Shown: positions 40,625-51,900 of the stretch, piece after piece
How positions within the stretch are numbered: position 1 is the stretch's first letter
How the letters are laid out: the number at the start of each line of letters is the position of its first letter
DNA from: Mantis religiosa
Lineage: Eukaryota > Arthropoda > Insecta > Mantodea > Mantidae
DNA: 64,000 bases
NCBI GenBank assembly: GCA_030765055.1
Contig: CM060953.1
Coordinates: 106,264,185 to 106,328,184, forward strand
Direction of reading: 5' to 3'
Translations under genes and position numbers: made by a program
Notes under the pieces: generated by a model
What the model was told of the DNA's origin: nothing
Database searches by the model: none
What the model saw: the letters and a program-made list of their open reading frames with translations, nothing else

Positions 40625-41065
40625 TTGTTTTAATTAAGTCTCCCTAGGTCAGATGTTTTAGATTTGACTGATGTAAGATATTTTGTTTCGGGCTTTGTAG
40701 CATTACACAATATGTGAAATCACCATTCACCGTTATGTTTTTCTTCGGTAATACAAATTACCTCCAAAGTACTCGTCTCTATATTGTCTCTAAATTTCCC
40801 AAGCTTCCGTTCAGTTACAATATATTTTTTTCTCCTTAACTTATTTATTTAGTATAATGTAAAATAAATTATTGTTTTTATTAATACAAACGGATAAATG
40901 TGTGATTTACCAAATAAGCAATACACTCTAGACAGGTGATGCAAATGTTCAGTTAGTTTTGGTACAGAAAACTTAATCTACCAGCAATAATGTTGTTCAA
41001 ATCCTATCAAGCAAAGGTTAGTCTTGTAAACACTGCTATTTCTAATAGACAATACTTAATATATA
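40625..41065. other. no gene seen
   Basis: AT-rich spacer between the ATT array and SINE A copy 4. Confidence 0.5.
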
Positions 41066-41309
41066 GCCCGCCTCGGTAGCGTGGTGGTAGCACGCCTGCT
41101 TCACGTTCAAAAGGTCCCGAGTTCGAGTCAGTTCGGCCAGTGAGTTATCTGGATGAGGTTTTTTGCGGAATTTTCCCTTATCGTGAAAGAGGAATGTCGG
41201 GTGACTCTAAGCTCTATGGGCCCTAAGCTCATTTGAGCATCATTTCACATATTCCATTCATCGTCCGATATGACTTAACGCTGGAGGACATAAATTACAC
41301 AAAAATTTA
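41066..41309 (+). mobile_element. tRNA-derived SINE, family A, copy 4
   Basis: The head GCCCGCCTCGGTAGCGTGG is the cleanest A-box region in the window. The B box (GAGTTCGAGTC) and the body to GACTTAACGCTGGAGGACAT follow. The target duplication is unclear (TAATATA-like on both sides). Confidence 0.9.
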
Positions 41310-42029
41310 CATAATATATAATGGAGCCTCAAAAGTCATGTGTGTTAATTTCCGAGGACCTTATTTACCCACTTGATTACGCATCTTCTTACGAAGACAT
41401 GCGCAGAACGTTATTACCACCTTATTGTAACTAGAATTCTAGGAGGATACAAACGATTGAAGTGATAATCATGTGGCACTTATAATTTTAATTGGTTTTA
41501 CAAATTTTAGCAAGCCTTATATAGAATTTCCGTGTCAGCAAGAGGAGTTGACTACTTCAAGGGATAATAAATGCCGAAATGTCCTGGAAGACATTGACTT
41601 GTTTTTGGAAGTTACGATAATAACCATTACGCTTCTACCTAGTCCCTTGCTCAGTATTGTCCGTTTCATAAATTATACTAGCATCGTAAGTATGCGGTTC
41701 ACAGCAGTTAAGTGGAGCCAAGACCCGCCACGTGATTTGCATCACGTGGGATAGATATTCTGATGTCTCTGATTGGTTAAGTTAGATTCCTAATGGATGA
41801 AAGGGGAAATAATGATGTGTTCGCATACTTCATTAGCTGAAGTGGAGTTATTTACACATTGAAAGATAAACCGAATCGATTTCGATTTTGGGTGTAAATT
41901 GGTCTAAATCTTTTTTGTGCGTCCATAAAAATAACAATCAACATTCCTTTTCGTAATAAGGTGTCAATTGCCATGACCATATCAGCTCCACCGGTAATAC
42001 GAAAATTTTCCCAAATGATTCCTTAATAT
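41310..42029. other. no gene seen
   Basis: The 93-codon plus-strand frame at 41473-41754 has no domain or splice support. I treat it as chance. Confidence 0.45.
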
Positions 42030-42110
42030 TCATGTTTCGGCTAGGTTTAAAGCTTGGAATTAGCAGGCCAGTGATTTACCTACTGAGCCAGCTGAAACAA
42101 AGGACCCTGG
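42030..42110 (-). mobile_element. tRNA-like SINE head fragment
   Basis: On the minus strand, TGGCTCAGTAGGTAAATCAC is a good A box, followed 30 bases later by GCTTTAAACCT, an eroded B box. The extent of the body is unknown. The 123-codon frame across it is not a gene. Confidence 0.5.
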
Positions 42111-42388
42111 CGTTTCCTGCATTACAACCGAGGACTTGTGCGGCAAACCAGAGGAGGAAAGAGATGAAAATACCCTACAGGTGGCCAGAACTCACCACAG
42201 TGGCACTACAGCCGGAGGAATTTCCTAATCTGTGTAGGCAGTCACTTCAGCTCGGCGATGTACCAGGACCCCATAGAAATCCCAACACCGGCCAGCCAGA
42301 TTCAGCTAATCAAATCGCCCCTCTGGAAGCAAAATCTCTTTCCAAAAATTACTTTGCTTTCAGTTCAAAGGACCTCAAATGTGTATTT

Positions 42389-42492
42389 GCAGTGAAAACC
42401 TGATGATGAATTTTCGCAAAATACAACTTTACTCACAATTGCAGTGAAAACCTGATGATGAATTTTCGGCAAAATACAACTTCACTCACCTA
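42389..42492. repeat. 52-bp direct tandem duplication
   Basis: Two units (42389-42440 and 42441-42492) both begin GCAGTGAAAACCTGATGATG and differ by only a few bases, including one extra G in the second. This is a recent duplication. Confidence 0.92.
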
Positions 42493-42511
42493 GATAAATC
42501 CTACAGTGTAG

Positions 42512-42625
42512 CAGTGTGATGGAGCACGCCTCTAGCTCCCAGTTATGTAACGGTCCTGCGTTCGATCTATCTGCAGGAGTAGGAGGTATTTTCCAGAGGA
42601 CTCCTAGTAGTAGATGGGGTTGAGC
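42512..42625 (+). mobile_element. tRNA-like SINE head fragment
   Basis: GTAGCAGTGTGATGGAGC (A-box-like) is followed by GCGTTCGATC (B-box-like). A weaker tRNA-like trace lies near 43800-43855 with GGGTTCAACTT. No family was recognised for either. Confidence 0.45.
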
Positions 42626-44137
42626 AAAACATTTAAGTCCATGTGTGAACGTCATGAGTTTCTAATTTCCACATATACTGCTAGTTACTAGTAGCATTAT
42701 TATTCTATTTAACAAGTATAGAAAGCAAATAAGAACTCAAACCTTTTACTAGACTAACACTGTAATCCAATGCTATAAAATGAGGAACTCATAGCAACAA
42801 TCTCCGTCATATTTCTCGCATATCTAAGAGAAACATCTGGGTATTTTATTTAGTGAGAAATGTGCTACGGAAATGACCAAAACACTAAACAACCCTGTCA
42901 AGATTGTTTCATTTCAATTAACATCCCTTATAACAAGTCAGACACAAACATTTGATTTAATGTTTACTGAGCAACCAACGTAAAACGCAACTGAACTAAT
43001 AACCAACTGTAGTATTTGTTCAGTTAGTGCATGCCACCTGCATTTCAACATGCGTATCCCCAGTGTTACCCGATCACGGTGGCATTACATTGTTTTAATG
43101 TACTAACATTATAAACCTCTCTTGATCAGTTTCACACACATAATATACCATGTCCAGTCGTCACAGTGACATAACAGGCAAAATAAGTCAAAGACTATAG
43201 AGGACATTTATTTGATTCTGCTTAATTGGGGCAACCCAGATAAAAGGCTTCATTAATTGCTCTATTGATCTGTTTATCGAATTTCTGAGAAGCGACTGTT
43301 AGCACATCACAATACAATGTAATGCACTTACAGTCTATATAAAATATTCCTTTAAAGATGACATTCACAAACGGGTTCTGTCCAATTGTAATTCAATAAG
43401 GTAGATTTCATTATTTAAACATTTTCTGATGAACTGTAACGTGATAGCAGCAGAGCAGAGTTTCTAACATTAGAATGTCTGTAACAGGATTCAACCAGTT
43501 CTAAAATATCGCTCTTATAAATAAACACAATTATGTTCTCCTTTGTATTATCATTATAAGAGAAGCCTGTATTCAGCTTGACTAATTTTATCGTTTTCAA
43601 ATAGTTTAACCGTCAAGCAACAAAAAGTAACTCTAGAATTGTACCTTAACAAAGAAATGCATATAAATTCCATTTACCCACTGTACAAAGCTCTCATTCG
43701 ATGCATCATAACATGCTGAACGTTTGATTTTCTGAATACAGAATGCAGTTGAAAATATAGCAATATATGTACATTTGCTCTAAGAACAGTCCTAGGCATT
43801 GGTAGACATTGACCTACTGAACTACGGGCTAAGGGTTCAACTTCGGCCAATGCCGATGATTATTAAATGTGCTTAATTAATATAATATGTATATCAGTGG
43901 ATTTACTGGCATGTAAAAGTTCTGCATCAAGCAGTGAAGATCAGTGTCGTAAAAGAAATGGCGCTATGAACCATTGTCCGGTTAAATTACTGCACAGCCG
44001 TTGAATTATCAGAAAGTATGCATTTCTTCTATTATTTTTACGCCGCATATATGACGATTTGATAATTTCATTTCATTTATTACAGATATTAAGTAATTTG
44101 AGAATGAGCCGCATCTCTGAAATTGCACTGCACAATT
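42626..44137. other. no gene seen
   Basis: AT-rich intergenic DNA. Small frames lack support. Confidence 0.5.
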
Positions 44138-44362
44138 AAGTTCGACCAGCTCTGTGGTGTGTTTGTGTTACAGTCAAGTGGTCCCGAGTTTAAATCTCAG
44201 TCAGGGTGAGTTATGTGGATAAGTTTCTTCTGGAGTTTCCTCTTATCCTGAAAAATAAACGTCCGGCAACTCTAAGTTCTTAAAATCCTGGTCTCATTTG
44301 AGCATATTTTGTTCACTTTGTCATCGTCCAACATAATCAACATTGGGGTACATCAAAGTTTA
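44138..44362 (+). mobile_element. tRNA-derived SINE, family A, copy 5, old
   Basis: It is diverged but recognisable by GTGGTCCCGAGTTTAAATCT, GGTGAGTTATGTGGATAAG and CTCATTTGAGCATATTT. It is the most eroded of the five copies. Confidence 0.75.
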
Positions 44363-44945
44363 AACAAAACACTAAATAAAATAAACCAAAATGAAAAGCA
44401 AATCCAATACCAAAATTCGAGCTGTTTCACCACTGAAACCCCTAACGAAACCTAACCGATGAATTCAAATTGAATATCTCCTGTCTGCTACAAATGTCCT
44501 GGCAAATCCAATAATTCTTCCAAGTTATAGAATCTTAAAATGATTTTAAACGTTACAAAATCACTTCATTAAAAACGTCATAGTTTCAATGTGCTCCTGT
44601 TAAAGTTGAAAAAATACCAGTCACGGCACATGCTCACACCACACTTGCACATGCTTTACAGCACAACCGCCATTTACTTTCACAATACCAGAAAAATTGG
44701 ATTGTACTTTATCGGAAATATCAATGGTTTTGCAATACACAGTGTTGCTGTACTTACCACTCTGTTGCATGAATAGCATAAACTAGAAAGAAAACAGGAA
44801 ATTGAAGTGAAGTTTTCGCAACTTTACTGCTCTCCCTTGGTTTGTGGTCACAGGGAAATAGGCCGTTTCTCATATTCAACACAAAAGTCCATTTGGAATG
44901 AAACAGCACCTAGAACCTATTTAACATTAGCACATATCAGTGATT
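44363..44945. other. no gene seen
   Basis: AT-rich spacer ending in the ATAT at 44946-44949. Confidence 0.5.
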
Positions 44946-44949
44946 ATAT

Positions 44950-45404
44950 TGCGACTTTGTTGGTTCGTAGAATTAAACGTCCAAATTGCAGAAATTCCAA
45001 ATGTTCTTTATTTCCCTAGAAATAAACTCTGTTCAGTTCGCACAGAAGCAGATTACAGCAGAATTACGTTACATACACAATCTACCAAGGTTGATGATCA
45101 CAACAACAGCGTTCACCTGGTTTACATCAGCTTTCGTTACAACACTTCACAACAGTTTACTCCTGTTTACAACTGAGATTGGCGAGTCTTCGCTTCTTTA
45201 AATACCTCCACTGATAATTCCAGACTGTTCCAGGCAATCAAGAAACCGAACGCTCTCCGCCAATCAAGATGTTACCAGAATGTTTTAACTTTATCTGTTT
45301 TGGCATGCCTTTTATCTCAGTGATGCACTATCCGACTGTTTTCTTTACTGCAGGCTCTTGTGTACACAAGCCTGTCTTATCTCTCTGTGCCTTTCGCCGC
45401 GACA
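44950..45404 (-). mobile_element. solo LTR, ATAT-targeting gypsy family (455 bp)
   Basis: It starts TGCGACTTTG after ATAT (44946-44949) and ends GCCGCGACA before ATAT (45405-45408). The family block near the start and TTGTGTACACAAGCC near the end match the LTRs of the next element. It shares its right-hand ATAT with that element. Confidence 0.9.
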
Positions 45405-45408
45405 ATAT

Positions 45409-45814
45409 TGTAACTCTTGTGGGTTCGCAGAATTATAAGGCCGAGTTGCAGAAATTAAAAATATCCTTTATTTCCGCAGCAATACACTATCCAATTGTCA
45501 CGTTACAACATTACATCAAACAATCTTCCAAGGTCGAGGACAATAACAAACACTTGCAGCTGATTACATTATCTCTCGTTACAACAACACTGACTGTTAC
45601 ACAACCACTCTTTGCGAGCCGTCACGCCTTTCAATACCTATTTCGTAAATTCGAGATGTCTCTGGACCAAACAGTAATCGAATGTTCTATCATCTTCAAG
45701 AAGCGTAACCCTATCAGTGTTTTATTCCGCGCTATCATTTTTTCTTCCGGCATACTCCTTATCTCCAGGCTCTTTGTGTACAGAAGCTCCGCTATCGCGA
45801 TCGGGTTCGCGACA
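45409..45814 (-). repeat. 3' LTR of the gypsy element
   Basis: 406 bp. On the sense strand it carries GGAAATAAAGGATAT, which includes an AATAAA polyadenylation signal near 45470, and the family end CTGCGAACCCACAAGAGTTACA. It is bounded by ATAT outside and the purine tract inside. Confidence 0.9.
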
Positions 45815-45827
45815 CTGCTCCCTCCTC

Positions 45828-47566
45828 AAGGCTGGTCGTCCCGAACAGCTCCATCATAGCGGGCCAGACGATCCAGGTGTACCACCAACATCATCCCTCG
45901 GGGCACCTTCTGGATGTGGTAGGCCACGTCGCTAGTCCTCTTCACCACCCGGTACTGTCCTTGCCACGGCTGTTGAAGTTCGTCGATTGTTCGGTTTGCT
46001 CCCAGGTATCCTCCTGAAGTCCCGACGTGCACTTCCTCCAAGACCTCCGGTACCTTACTTCGGGGAAGTGCCAACTGTTCTGACTGCGTCTTCACAACAG
46101 GCGATTCCCATACCTGGAACAGCACGCCCTCTCTTGTCTTCAGAAAATCCCATTGGGCCCAGTATGACTTGTAGGTGGCGGTCCTCGGTGTGATGTCCTC
46201 CCAGACCAGCCCCGTCCCAGCATCCACTTCTCCCAAGAGTGGCCCCAAGTCTGCTTCGGCCAGCTGCTCCCTCCTCAGGCCTGCACTATCCCAGCCATCC
46301 GCAGGCACTGCCGTAACTACTCGGACTGCTGGGGCACGCAACTTCTCTTCCACTCTTGTGCATTGGCCACACTTCTCTGGACAGGGTCTTCGCGACATGG
46401 AGTCTTCGTTGCCGTGGCTCTTCCGTCTACGATGTTCAGAGTTTAAGTGGTACTCCTGCACTCTCTGGACCCAACGTGCTGTCTGAAGCTTCCAGGTTCT
46501 TGAAGCTCAATAGCCAGGTTAGGGCGGAGTGGTCAGTCCTCAGGTGGAATGGCTGACCATACAGGTACTTGTGGAAGTGCTCCAATGTGTTTACAACCGC
46601 CAGTATCTCTTGCCGGGTGACGCAGTACTTCTTCTCTGCCTTGGCTGAAGACGCGCTGGTATAGTCTGAGCAGTTTTCGAACCTTCTCGAGCTGTTCTGC
46701 GGTCAGGTGATCGGCCGCCCTCTTCAGTAAACCTTCCAGTCGGGGTCCCAGGTGTTACGCTGGCACCGGGTCCTGTGTCTTGTCGATTGTTGTCACGATG
46801 ACCACGGGCTCACACGTCCTCGTCGCCATTCCGGCCTGGACGTCGTGATCGATGTCGGCTAGGTTAAGAAGCCTCACTGGCACCTCTCGGCACGGCAACA
46901 ATGTTCTTCATTCGCTGTCCTTCCAGTCGCACCGTCACCGCCGCCTCCTTTCTCGCGGGGACCCACGTCTTCCTTCAAGGTGACCCTGCAGATTCCAAGG
47001 CGTTCTTCGCGTTGCCGGAGTATGACCTCTTCTCTATTGAGCCGATAGGACCTTCCTGCCGTCGTCGACCGTCGCCTCGTGGCTCCTGAGGGCATCCAGT
47101 TCCAGCATCACCTCCTCAGCCAGCTCCACGACGAACACTCACTGATGCACGGCACTCGATCCCAAGGTCAACTGCAGCAGGGCCTCCCTCTCCACGGTCA
47201 AGATTTCACCAGGTGCCGTCACTAGCTGGTATGGTCGGCTCGGTTTTCTCGATGGCGAACCCCTGGCTACGTCGGGTCTGATGACGGTCATGATTGCCCC
47301 GGTGTCTACGAGCACGCAGCACGGCATCCCTCGTACCCAACTGTCTGCGAGGGGCTGTCATTTATCCGTTGGCTGACGGTGCGCAGTGTCACTCGAAGAG
47401 ATGATGTAGACGTGCTGCTTGCCACGCCGATCCTTACTCGTTCCTGCGGCTGCTCTTCCTGGTGTCGGTCATCTTCGCGGTCATCGTCGCGCTTAAGTGG
47501 CTATTTGCAGCTTCCGTCTTCGTTGTTAATTCGGTCCTCATTTCTTCCATCTTCTCGGTGATGTCG
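45828..47566 (-). pseudogene. gypsy gag-pol remnant lacking most of RT and integrase
   Basis: On the sense strand the order is: a short gag-like start (MEEMRTELTTKTEAANS) near 47545-47500; a retropepsin piece at 47327-47139 with CVLVDTGAIMTVI, whose DTG is intact; a linker; then the end of RNase H near 46620-46440. A 211-codon frame at 46461-45826 follows, with the RNase H tail (EDSMSRRPCPEKC), the linker to integrase with a KTREGVLF segment, the GGYLGANRTIDELQQ segment and finally a C-terminal YRVVKRTSDVAYHIQKVPRG segment. The RT palm and the integrase catalytic core are deleted. No envelope-like frame is present. Confidence 0.82.
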
Positions 47567-47586
47567 TCCCGCTTCCTGACACCAAT

Positions 47587-47984
47587 TGTAACTATGTGGG
47601 TTCGCAGAATTAAAAGGCCGAGTTGCAGAAATTAAAAATATCCTTTATTTCCGTAGCAATACACTGTCCAATTCTCGTGTAACAACATTACATCAATCTT
47701 TCAAGGTCGAGTACAATAAGAAGCACTTGCAGCTGATTACATTAGCTCTGGTTACAACACTGACTGTTACACAACCACTCTTTGCGAGCCGTCACGTCTT
47801 TAAATACCTATTTCGTAAATTCGAGATGTTTTTGGACCAAACAGGAATCGAATGTTCTATCATCTTCCAGAAGCGTCACCCTATCGGTCTTTTATCTCGC
47901 GCTATCGTTATTTCTTCCGGCATACTCCCTATCTCCAGGTTTTTTGTGTACACAAGCCCCGCTATCGCGAGCGGGTTCGTGACA
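47587..47984 (-). repeat. 5' LTR of the gypsy element
   Basis: 398 bp. On the sense strand it starts TGTCACGAACCCGCTCGCGA and ends CACATAGTTACA. A TATTTAAAG promoter-like motif lies near 47798-47806 on the sense strand. Confidence 0.9.
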
Positions 47985-47988
47985 ATAT

Positions 47989-48779
47989 TGTAATACTACG
48001 AATGTATGTTACTATACTGGTCACCAATCTAGAAAGTTATTGACATTTTGTCTAGAGAGAGAGAGAGAGGCTACGTTGCCAGAGCGCGATAGCACTAGGC
48101 GTGCGATGGTGCTTCAGTTGCGACTGCATTGGGTATTTTTTTATTGTTATAATTAATTATTAATAACGTTGTACACAAAGACAACAGTGCAGTCGCGGAT
48201 CTACATGCAAACTCAAGAGCATGCAAGAACACATAAGTGTAAAGATAATCGTAACAAAAGAGGCATACCTGTGACATTTTGATGCTTATTGAAGTGGGAA
48301 AATGCCGCTAATATAATTTTCCCCGGGAGTTTCTAATTTATACCCCAATGTCTAACTTTCTTCTTTGAAATAGTTTTCTTTCCCAGTCTTAACCTTCATG
48401 CCCTTACTGATACCTACGCACGTGAAGCCTATCAAGCACCCTAGAGAATGAAATGCTAGACTCCCATTTCAATTTCTCCTCATCGAAATATTCTCTCACA
48501 GAGCATATTATTTCCCGTGTATGTCCTTTATTGGGAATACCTTTACCACAGTTTTATTTGGTTGCAGAGCAAATTCAGGTTTTCGCTTGTCACTATACTT
48601 AGACATACTGAAACATTCATTAAACACAATTGCAAACGATCACAACACGCGCGCAGATACACAGACTTAGGCACACGAAAACCAAGACAAATTGTCACAA
48701 ATAAAATGCAAAGTAACTTGCCAGTACAGGATCTCTAACTGTGAGAGCATTCTGTTTATGCAGCGTTATCAGAAGAGAA
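47989..48779. other. no gene seen
   Basis: It contains a short GA run (48054-48069). No coding trace is recognised. Confidence 0.45.
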
Positions 48780-48960
48780 ATAAAGACCTAGGTATTGTAT
48801 TTACTGCAGCGTTTGAGTAATTCGCTCGCCCGCGTCATGCTAAGCACGTGTTAGAACATGGGCAACCAAACTTTAGCGTCTAACGTTGTCATGGAAACGT
48901 CTCGACTCTAATTGGTCATTTTAATCGTTACTATGACAACCGTTATGACGTACTCATCCC
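48780..48960. promoter_or_regulatory. promoter-like patch with two near-X-box (RFX) motifs
   Basis: In an AT-rich region this patch is richer in CpG. It holds GTTGTCATGGAAAC (48885-48898) and GTTACTATGACAAC (48927-48940), each about two bases off the X-box consensus of two half sites GTNRCC and RGYAAC. Nearby are GGGCAACC (48860-48867, a half site), an inverted CCAAT box (ATTGGTCA, 48911-48918), a CRE-like TGACGT (48947-48952) and a CACGTG E-box (48845-48850). RFX X-boxes drive ciliary genes in animals. No convincing gene start was found on either side, so a regulatory role is inferred. Confidence 0.35.
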
Positions 48961-51900
48961 CTCCCATTTATTTAAACCGTTATTCCATGTGGTTACTGTC
49001 AATCACATTCTATAATAGTTTGGCGACCAGTATAGACCAATGCAATAGAAATTGGGTTGAAAATGCTGTTCGGACATTTTTATTTAGATTATTTTAGCTT
49101 ATGGTGTGTGAGTAATTTACACAAATAAAAAAATTATTAAACTTCTTTGTAAATAAAATAACTTCCCCTTAATTTTAAATTGTTTCATTTAAAGTATATT
49201 TTAGACGCAAACTGTAAATACACCTTGCTTCACAGCAATTGAAGATGGCTACAAGTTATCCGCGTACAAAGCATAAGTCAATATAAAGAAATAAACAGCG
49301 GTGAATAATGATGCTTGACGAGCAGATAAATATGCCTGTTGAGTGCCGTCTGAAAACCGTAATACGTACGACTAATGGAAGCTGGATTTTACACGGAATA
49401 TCCTGCTTTAAGTCCAGCAATAGTTCTCCTTTCTGCTTGGCTTTAATTTTTAAAAATTCATAAACATTCTAACAATGAATATTCAAAGCTTCTATTATTG
49501 AATGGTCCACAATATCCCATTATTAGCATTTTTTGAATCCGGAATAAAAGTTGAAACTTCGGAAGAAGAATAGACACGATAGAATCGTATCGTCGAGCAA
49601 GCAGTAAACTATATAGATTTAAGGCTTCATTTAATCATACCATATTTATGGCATGTGGGGGCATGACTGCCATAAAAATTGCTGCAAAAATCATATTACG
49701 CTGTTCAATTTGAAAATTTACCGATATTTTGAACTCAACGACACCAGCATTACGGAGAAAAACTGTAAGGCACTAGAAAGCGATTTATTTTGTTCGGTAT
49801 GGGTATGCACATTTAAACTAAAGCAATATATGTTGAAGTTCATGTTGTAGAAAATAATGTTATTTGGTATGTAGTAATTGCAAATACTGCGAAAACTTTT
49901 GCCATCTGCATAAACGGTAACATGGTTTGTAACCTCCAGTTAAACTTCATTTGAAAGAAAACTTCTTCCTGCTGCACACCATCCACCACAATAGTGAGCA
50001 AAAAGTAAGTCAAATAGCTAATATTTCTCATTTCGACACAGTCAATATTTCAGCTTCCATAGTAATTTAAGTATTGCAGTGCAGTTCATAATAGGACTGT
50101 CAGATTCTCACAAATTCATTCAAAAATGTTTATCCCTAGCGGTGCTTTTATGGATTAGCCAGCTAGAACAGCAAGGGAAAAAAAATCTCTTACGTCTTTG
50201 CTTGTTCATTATTTTTACATTTAAAGGGAATTTATATGAACTTTTCATGCTTAAGCATAGTATCATTGCCATGTATAATGTAATATGTCGTAAGTGGAAT
50301 CTCATATCTACTGATCTAAAGGGTTGCGAACCTTGACAGTTCTTAGCTAAATTACACGACCATTATAAGCAATGGAATAACATTTTAGTAGCTTTATTAT
50401 AAGCACTATCCCTATAAGTGGTATAAATATACTCTGTCTCTCGCTGTATTTATGTCTCTGGATTGTGCCCAATTATTTTTATAAACGTTTGCTAGATTAA
50501 CGAGAAATTTGAGGAAAATATGTCCAAGCATATACTTTGGTACTTAATTGTTTTAGTCTGCTCTAAACTAATAGATTGCTTGGATTTGTTGTTTTAATAT
50601 GTATTTCCTTTTTATTATATTTTATTTGTTTTTCTGGACTGTAGAAAAGATTCGTCTTAAACTCACAGAAATAAATAATTAAATGAATGCATACATATAT
50701 ACATACATATAACTAAATAAGAAGTAATCAATGTGTTGCAAAATCAATTTACCGTAAAGTTATATTTGCAACAACACATTACAGAAGCCATGCTTACTCA
50801 TAATTTCGACCAGGGTTGCCACATACATTCACTGAGACTATGTAGATACAGGTTATTGTCTGCTCTTACTTTCATTTATAAAAGCTACACTTCGAAATAC
50901 GCAGCGCTTGAAAACAATGTGTGTATGTATTCACAGTTGCGGGTTTTCTTCGTCATTGTTCGCTCAACGAAAGCCTTTCAAAGACTCCATCGTGGAGATG
51001 TAATTCATGATGGATGTTTTATAGAGAAGGCTGCGTGCCCACCGGTATACAATAGGCTTCCATTTGCACCCTAGCTTTTCTTACGCTATTACTTCCATTT
51101 CCGTTTTCCTCGGTTAAAGCGTAAAGGGAATGTAGACACATAAGATTAATGCATTACAATACAGATCCCAAAATTTGAAGTAGCAACCCAGAATAAATTA
51201 AAAAGTTAATAATTGATCGGCATATAATACATAATTGTATACTCTCAGAAATAATTAACGATTTAAATCGTACAATTCAACAAAGTAGTATGGCCACTGT
51301 AACAGATTTTTCATCTGGAATGCACTTCAATGATTTTGCTTTGGACAAGGACAGCAGGTAGGTATATCCCAATATCCCAACTCTATATATCATGCCTCCT
51401 TCTACAGTTTCACCGCCTGGAAATTCAGTTATCCTCCGTCGTTGTTTATTCACTGAGACAATTGCGTAAGCGGTTTCAAAGCAGGCAAATATGACTTTGA
51501 GCGGACTACTGAAAGTTTACCTATACTGGAACGATCATTAGCCTTCAGGTGATACAGGGCTGTGAAATGTGTATAGCGAAATTCCGGAAATCTAATCACT
51601 TATGATTACATAAGTAGAATCTATAAAGTTCACATATAAATAAAGTATTCTATTCATTCCTTGTAGTGTCTAATTCTTATGTTTATTAACAATAATTGAC
51701 ATCACTTTTGAGTTCTAAACTTCACTCCATTTGATGAGTGTTTATGTCCTAATTAACCGTGCAATTTGGACTTTTCATAGCACTTCAAAGTCCCACTGTA
51801 AGCTCATTGATATGATCCAATTCAATTTTATCTCTCACTTCATATAGTTCCCTCTGCCAATTCACCTTTTCACCCAAAAGGGGAGTAATGAAATAGCAAT

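Larger units (their letters stand above)
45409..47984 (-). mobile_element. Ty3/gypsy element with both LTRs, internally deleted
   Basis: LTRs at 45409-45814 (3' LTR, 406 bp) and 47587-47984 (5' LTR, 398 bp) begin TGTAAC and end GACA on the plus strand. ATAT flanks the whole element at 45405-45408 and 47985-47988. On the sense (minus) strand, a primer-binding site beginning TGGTGTCAGGAAGCGGGA starts two bases inside the 5' LTR (47567-47584) and resembles the complement of a tRNA-Leu 3' end. A purine-rich tract (45815-45828) precedes the 3' LTR. The interior is only 1.77 kb. The LTRs differ at many sites, so the insertion is not recent. Confidence 0.93.

Noticed and set aside
42032..42403. 123-residue plus-strand frame
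   Set aside because: It overlaps an inverted tRNA-like SINE head and the 52-bp tandem duplication; no domain and no splice signals.
45269..45859. 196-residue plus-strand frame
   Set aside because: It runs across the end of one LTR and through the antisense of the next; it is a shadow of the gypsy LTRs.
46175..46486. Plus-strand frames of 60-100 residues between 45.9 and 47.6 kb
   Set aside because: Antisense to the gypsy pol remnant, which explains the open frames and the GC content.
48912..49097. 61-residue plus-strand frame next to the X-box-like motifs
   Set aside because: It overlaps the motifs themselves and has no signal peptide, domain or splice support.
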